In this document: in pieces, positions 7,893 through 11,617 of the stretch
Position numbering within the stretch: position 1 is the stretch's first letter
Layout of the letters: every line of letters begins with the position of its first letter
Assembly (NCBI GenBank): GCA_002348585.1
Contig: DEBO01000154.1
Location: 1,868-13,484, forward strand
Source: Alphaproteobacteria bacterium UBA2954
GTDB taxonomy: Bacteria; Pseudomonadota; Alphaproteobacteria; Puniceispirillales; Puniceispirillaceae
Length of the DNA stretch: 11,617 bases
Reading direction: 5' to 3'
Notes under the pieces: generated by a model
The model's input: the letters and a program-made list of their open reading frames with translations, nothing else
Database searches by the model: none
What the model was told of the DNA's origin: nothing
Position numbers and translations under genes: made by a program

Positions 7893-9095
7893 CTAGCGCT
7901 CCACCAATTTTACGCGTGCATTAAACCAGTTCATAAACGCAGCCGTCAGTAAAGAAAATGTGAGATAAACAGTCATCATCATCGCAATCATCTCAATTTC
8001 CTTACCCACCTGATTAAGTGCTGTGCCCGCGAAAATAGACACCAGTTCCGGATAAGCAATCGCCACAGCCAGAGATGAATTCTTCGTTAAATTGAGAAAC
8101 TGTGAGGTCAGTGGCGGGATAATAACGCGTAAAGCCTGAGGTATCACAATTAGGCGCAATGTAATTCCCGGCCGCAATCCCAAAGAATAAGATGCCTCTG
8201 TCTGCCCCTTTGCCACAGCAAGAATCCCAGCACGCACTATTTCAGCAATAAACGCTGCTGTATACAAAGACAATGCAAGCCATACCGCTATCAATTCTGG
8301 TACAATCACCATACCAGTACCCGACTGAAAACCACGCCGCAAAAGAGGCCCTGTATCTTTAAATTCAGGAAAGCTCCAATCCAAAGGGCTACCTAGCGCC
8401 AAAAAAGCAACAAGGGGTGTTCCCAAGATTAATCCCAAACCTGCCCAAAAAGCAGGAAAAGTTCGCCCCGTCTTATACTGTCTTTTCGTAGCCCATTTGG
8501 ACAGCATCACAGCGCCAATGATGGCCATTATAAACACAAGAATAACTATCATAAAACCGCTTTGAGCTATGGGTGCCGGAAGATACAGACCTGTGATGTT
8601 TATCCCGGCAACACTTGAGAAAAGCTCTGTTTGCTCGCGCCTACTGGGTAATGAGCGTAAAACAGCGAAGTACCAGAAAAATAACTGTAGGAGAAGAGGT
8701 ATATTCCGAAGCATCTCAACATACAGTGTAGCAAACCCTCTTATCACAAGATTGTTGGACAACCTCATTATTCCGATAGAAAATCCTAAAAACGCAGCTG
8801 CCAAGATACCTAGAACGGCCACCACGAATGTATTAATGATGCCAATAAAATATACATCAAGGTAGGTAGAGCGACCAACCTCGTACTGCATTAGCCAAGT
8901 GCCCAATGTTGAGCTTATTTGAAATCCAGCGGTTTGGGAAAGAAAGCTAAAGCCAACTGATTTACCTTGCTCAGATAAGTTTGAGACGGTGTTTTCAATT
9001 AGCCAGAAAAAACCAAACGCAATCGAGAGGACAAGAAGCGCTTGAAATAATACACTGCGTAGTCGTTTGTCATAAAAGAAAGCGGAAAAAGACAT
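7893..9095 (-). CDS. aapQ: general L-amino-acid ABC transporter, permease subunit AapQ
   Basis: 400 residues from the preferred start. It is a polytopic inner-membrane protein, with hydrophobic segments at about 14-34, 80-108, 122-146, 180-199, 216-235, 262-285, 335-355 and 368-388. The MetI-like domain carries the EAA-type loop (284-328: AEIVRAGILAVAKGQTEAS...VIPQALRVIIPP) that docks on the ATPase. It forms the channel with AapM. The frame extends to an ATG at 9113, but that codon has no Shine-Dalgarno. The ATG at 9095 (MSFSAFFYDKRLR...) is preceded by AGGTAGG 3 nt upstream and begins where I recall AapQ proteins beginning, so 9095 is chosen. A strong hairpin terminator separates it from aapJ, so expression probably depends on partial read-through. 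It ends 1 nt before aapM. Confidence 0.94.
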   Translation of the reverse strand: MSFSAFFYDKRLRSVLFQALLVLSIAFGFFWLIENTVSNLSEQGKSVGFSFLSQTAGFQISSTLGTWLMQYEVGRSTYLDVYFIGIINTFVVAVLGILAAAFLGFSIGIMRLSNNLVIRGFATLYVEMLRNIPLLLQLFFWYFAVLRSLPSRREQTELFSSVAGINITGLYLPAPIAQSGFMIVILVFIMAIIGAVMLSKWATKRQYKTGRTFPAFWAGLGLILGTPLVAFLALGSPLDWSFPEFKDTGPLLRRGFQSGTGMVIVPELIAVWLALSLYTAAFIAEIVRAGILAVAKGQTEASYSLGLRPGITLRLIVIPQALRVIIPPLTSQFLNLTKNSSLAVAIAYPELVSIFAGTALNQVGKEIEMIAMMMTVYLTFSLLTAAFMNWFNARVKLVER

Positions 9096-9126
9096 TTTCC
9101 TACCTAACTTCATAAATTCATATAAA

Positions 9127-9154
9127 AACCTGACCCTCTTTCGAGGGTCAGGTT
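9127..9154 (-). terminator. intercistronic terminator/attenuator between aapJ and aapQ
   Basis: A perfect 12-bp stem, AACCTGACCCTC (9127-9138) with GAGGGTCAGGTT (9143-9154), closes a 4-nt loop. Read leftward, with the aap operon, the loop is GAAA, a stable GNRA tetraloop, and the stem runs straight into TTTTTATA. On the rightward strand the loop is TTTC and the T-run comes only after AGATAA, so the leftward orientation is the functional one. It lies 15 nt after the aapJ stop and 31 nt before the preferred aapQ start. This is the arrangement expected for limiting permease synthesis relative to the binding protein. Confidence 0.85.
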
Positions 9155-9169
9155 AGATAATTTTTTGAA

Positions 9170-10246
9170 CTATCGAATTGGAGCAGCGTAGAGAATGCCG
9201 CCTTTGCTCCACAACTCGTTCACACCACGGTCAAGCTTTAGAGGTGTGTTAGGCCCGACATGAGTTTCATAGCTTTCGCCATAATTTCCGACCTGCGATA
9301 AGATGTTTAATGCCCAATCATTTGACAAGCCAAGCTCCGCGCCAAAGTTACCTTCAGAACCCAGCAAACGTTTGATTGCAGGATTGTTATCATTTACCTT
9401 TGACTTAGCGTTTGCAGATGTAATGCCCATCTCCTCCGCATTTATCATTGCGCGCAGAGACCACCGAACAATGTTAAACCATTGGTCGTCACCCTGACGC
9501 ACAACTGGCCCAAGAGGCTCTTTAGAAATGATTTCTGGCAGAACCATGTGGTCGTCTGGATTAGTTAATTTAGTGCGCTGTGCGGCAAGACCTGAGCGGT
9601 CTGTTGTGTAAACGTCACACCGGCCAGCATCGTACGCAGCAACCACTTCGTCCGCCTTTTCGAAGGCTACCAAATTAAACTTCATTCCATTAGACCGGAA
9701 AAAGTCAGTGATATTAAGCTCCGTTGTTGTTCCCGTATTTGTGCAAATGTTTGCTCCATCGAGTTCCATAGCTGACTTTGCGCCCAAAGATTTGGGAACC
9801 ATCATACCCTGGCCATCATAGTAGTTGACACCAGCAAAATTCAGACCCAGCTGTGTGTCTCGCGTCATCGTCCAAGTAGTGTTTCTTGAGAGAACGTCGA
9901 TCTCGCCAGACGCCAGTGCTGTAAACCGTTGTTTCGCTGAGAGCGGTGTGAACTTAACCTTGGAGGAGTCTCCAAACACTGCAGCAGCCACGGCGCGGCA
10001 CACATCTACGTCAATACCTGTCCACTTCCCAGTATCGTCAGAATTTGAGAAACCGGGCAAACCTTGACTAACGCCACACTGCACAAATCCTTTTGATTTT
10101 ACAGAGTCTAGAGTTGCCGTTTGCTGTTTTTCAACTTCAACAACTTTCTCCACTTCTACAATTTTTTCGTTCCCAGCACCTGCAAAGTAGCCTACAACGC
10201 CACCAACGACCAAAGCGCCGATCCCAATCACTAAGTTATTACTCAT
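9170..10246 (-). CDS. aapJ: general L-amino-acid ABC transporter, substrate-binding protein AapJ
   Basis: 358 residues from the preferred start. This family-3 extracellular solute-binding protein captures amino acids for AapQMP. The domain begins near residue 45, with FVQCGVSQGLPGF, GKWTGIDVDVCRAVAAAVFGD, LASGEIDVLSRNTTWTMTRD and RCDVYTTDRSGLAAQR all typical of AapJ/BztA. Cysteines at 57, 83, 168 and 210 could form two disulfides. The N-terminus is unusual: a Gly/Val-rich hydrophobic segment (5-25) without a basic n-region, ending FAGAGNEK, then two copies of [IV]VEVEK (29-40). It may be an uncleaved anchor or a signal peptide cut after AGA. There are two adjacent ATGs (10249, 10246); GGAG (10253-10256) sits 3 nt from the first and 6 nt from the second, so 10246 is preferred. 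It is the first gene of the operon, divergent from metC. Confidence 0.95.
   Translation of the reverse strand: MSNNLVIGIGALVVGGVVGYFAGAGNEKIVEVEKVVEVEKQQTATLDSVKSKGFVQCGVSQGLPGFSNSDDTGKWTGIDVDVCRAVAAAVFGDSSKVKFTPLSAKQRFTALASGEIDVLSRNTTWTMTRDTQLGLNFAGVNYYDGQGMMVPKSLGAKSAMELDGANICTNTGTTTELNITDFFRSNGMKFNLVAFEKADEVVAAYDAGRCDVYTTDRSGLAAQRTKLTNPDDHMVLPEIISKEPLGPVVRQGDDQWFNIVRWSLRAMINAEEMGITSANAKSKVNDNNPAIKRLLGSEGNFGAELGLSNDWALNILSQVGNYGESYETHVGPNTPLKLDRGVNELWSKGGILYAAPIR
10127..10162 (-). repeat. two-copy [IV]VEVEK repeat in the AapJ linker
   Basis: Two tandem 18-nt units encode IVEVEK and VVEVEK between the N-terminal hydrophobic segment and the binding domain. The DNA copies differ at synonymous positions, so selection on the peptide or an old duplication is likelier than recent slippage. 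A charged, extended or short coiled spacer is the plausible role. Confidence 0.6.
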
Positions 10247-10397
10247 CATCTTCTCCTTATTGGGCCAAACTTGTTTGCCACCCTTCTTTACTAATTAGCC
10301 TCCCTTTGTATCTTGTTTTCTCGTAGTGTGCTAGAAATTTATTCTCAGATTAATCAAGTTTTGCTATTTACAATTTGAAGTTGGAGTTTGTACTCGA

Positions 10398-11567
10398 ATG
10401 ACTACAAAAAAACACCATGTAGACACAAAACTTGGACATCTTGGGCTATCCCCAGAGACGAACTTCGGTATACCGAACCCGCCTATCTACCGAACATCAA
10501 CGATTCTCTCATCATCAATGGCACAGCATCGAGGTGACTTACCAAAAGCTTACACATACGGGCGCTCTGGAACCCCAACGTCCGCTAGCTTCGAGAACGC
10601 GGTCGCCTCAATTTATAGGGCAGATACTTGTATTTCAACATGTTCTGGTCTGTCAGCCATCTCAACTGCGATATTATCTGTTATTCGCTCTGGAGAACAT
10701 GCCCTGTTTCCAGATTCACTTTACGGATCATCGCGCCGTTTCGTGACCACGCTGTTATCTGATTTGGGAGTGCAAGTCACATTTTATCCCCCCCGATGCA
10801 ATAGCGGCATTACAGAATATTTCATGGAAAATACCCGTCTTTTATATCTCGAATCTCCCGGCTCGCTTACATTTGAGCTTCAAGATATCCCCTCTATGAC
10901 AATGCTAGCCAAAAAGCATAACATCATAACAATTTGCGATAACACCTGGGGAACAGCTCTGCATTATCCTGTCCTAGAATTGGGCGTCGATATTGTTGTT
11001 GAAGCAGCGACAAAATATATCGCTGGTCATTCTGACGTTAATCTAGGAATTGCTGCTGCAAATGGATTACAAGGCAGAAAATTAAAAAAAACAGCGCGTA
11101 ACTTTGGCATTTGCGCGGGCCCAGAAGACCTGTACCTTGGACTGCGAGGCTTACGCACAATGCGCCTTCGTCTGGAACAGTCAGCAGAAAATGGGCTAAT
11201 GCTGGCACAGTTACTAGCAAAGCACCCTCTTGTTTTAGACGTGCTGCACCCTGCCCTTGTCAGCTCACCAGACTATGAACTTTACAAGCGGGATTTTTAT
11301 GGCTCCTGCGGTCTGTTTGGCTTTGTTCTGCCTGAGACAATCGCTCAAGACAAGCTGGATAAGGCGGTTGAGGGCATGGAAATTTTTGCGATTGGCGACA
11401 GCTGGGGTGGCTATGAAAGCCTGATCAAACAAGCTCATCTTGACAGCAAGCTGCGACAGTTCACCCCAGAACACAGCCCCGGCCATCTTATCCGTGTTTA
11501 TGCAGGGATTGAGCATGGACCAGATTTGCAAACAGATCTGTTCCAAATGTTGGACGCTCTGGAATGA
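10398..11567 (+). CDS. metC: cystathionine beta-lyase (PLP-dependent, Cys/Met metabolism family)
   Basis: 389 residues, normal for MetC. It cleaves cystathionine to homocysteine, pyruvate and ammonia for methionine synthesis, and related enzymes also desulfhydrate cysteine. It is a fold-type I PLP enzyme, with Lys206 in EAATKYIAGHSDV as the Schiff-base lysine, Asp181 in CDNTW contacting the cofactor ring, and YTYGRSGTPT (52-61) at the active site. ESPGSLTFELQD (152-163), GICAGPEDLYLGLRGLRTM (237-255) and GDSWGGYESL (333-342) point to beta-lyase rather than cystathionine gamma-synthase or methionine gamma-lyase. The ribosome site TTGGAG (10381-10386) lies 11 nt before the ATG. It is divergent from aapJ across about 150 nt in which I see no convincing promoter pair. 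To my recollection metC also lies upstream of aapJ in Rhizobium. Its TGA stop overlaps the start of the next frame (ATGA). Confidence 0.93.
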   Translation: MTTKKHHVDTKLGHLGLSPETNFGIPNPPIYRTSTILSSSMAQHRGDLPKAYTYGRSGTPTSASFENAVASIYRADTCISTCSGLSAISTAILSVIRSGEHALFPDSLYGSSRRFVTTLLSDLGVQVTFYPPRCNSGITEYFMENTRLLYLESPGSLTFELQDIPSMTMLAKKHNIITICDNTWGTALHYPVLELGVDIVVEAATKYIAGHSDVNLGIAAANGLQGRKLKKTARNFGICAGPEDLYLGLRGLRTMRLRLEQSAENGLMLAQLLAKHPLVLDVLHPALVSSPDYELYKRDFYGSCGLFGFVLPETIAQDKLDKAVEGMEIFAIGDSWGGYESLIKQAHLDSKLRQFTPEHSPGHLIRVYAGIEHGPDLQTDLFQMLDALE

Positions 11568-11617
11568 CTACTACTTTTTCAAGCGGAAAAAATCTTTCCA
11601 GGATTCATAATGCCTTT
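11564..11617 (+). CDS. partial CDS leaving the window, unidentified
   Basis: The ATGA at the end of metC offers a start at 11564. The frame is open for all 18 remaining codons to the window edge (MTTTFSSGKNLSRIHNAF). A four-base stop/start overlap is typical of coupled genes in an operon. No strong Shine-Dalgarno is seen, only a GGA about 10 nt upstream. Too little sequence is present to identify a family. Confidence 0.4.
   Translation, partial: MTTTFSSGKNLSRIHNAF

Noticed and set aside
10266..10277. Inverted repeat CAAAC-TT-GTTTG upstream of the aapJ ribosome site
   Set aside because: Arms of only 5 bp in AT-rich DNA are likely by chance; kept as a note because an operator here cannot be excluded.
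10260..10280. Sigma54-like TGGCA...TTTGG on the leftward strand before aapJ
   Set aside because: The near-invariant GC of the -12 element is missing at the right spacing. A start there would fall inside the aapJ ribosome site.
10250..10397. SAM-responsive riboswitch before metC
   Set aside because: I could not find the paired helices of SAM riboswitch classes in this short AT-rich leader.

Overview
The window looks like ordinary chromosomal DNA from an alphaproteobacterium of moderate-to-low GC content. The best evidence is a complete aapJQMP-type (general L-amino-acid) ABC transporter operon lying divergent to a cystathionine beta-lyase gene. To my recollection this arrangement is also known from rhizobia. 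Tight gene packing, AT-rich intergenic DNA and the EK/VE-rich linker of the binding protein would fit a marine lineage such as SAR116. That narrower placement is inference and not demonstrated here.

Layout, left to right. Positions 1-282 are AT-rich with no supported gene. A small hypothetical gene (283-495, +) follows, then about 340 nt without a recognised gene. A phytanoyl-CoA dioxygenase-family Fe(II)/2-oxoglutarate oxygenase (835-1635, +) runs tail to tail, with no spacer, into a long-chain acyl-CoA synthetase (1636-3408, -). A 368-nt divergent region (3409-3776) carries a good sigma70-type promoter and a dyad upstream of a two-gene sulfur operon: cysteine synthase (3777-4787, +) and 3-mercaptopyruvate sulfurtransferase (4787-5626, +), coupled through TAATG. 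This operon converges on the aap operon, which is transcribed leftward: aapJ (10246-9170), a strong hairpin terminator/attenuator, aapQ (9095-7893), aapM (7891-6479) and aapP (6438-5662). Divergent from aapJ is metC (10398-11567, +). Its stop overlaps the start of a further reading frame that leaves the window (11564 onward).

How the genes fit together. AapJ binds amino acids outside the inner membrane, AapQ and AapM form the channel, and AapP drives transport. CysK, MST and MetC all act on cysteine, mercaptopyruvate or cystathionine, so sulfur amino-acid genes flank a broad amino-acid importer on both sides. The acyl-CoA synthetase and PhyH-like oxygenase may share a lipid-related role, but nothing in the sequence proves it.

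I found no mobile element, CRISPR array, tRNA or rRNA, and no clearly novel system. The points most worth a second look are the AapJ N-terminus (membrane segment plus a VEVEK repeat), the attenuator inside the aap operon, a nested inverted repeat at the sseA/aapP convergence, and a LysR-box-like dyad upstream of cysK.
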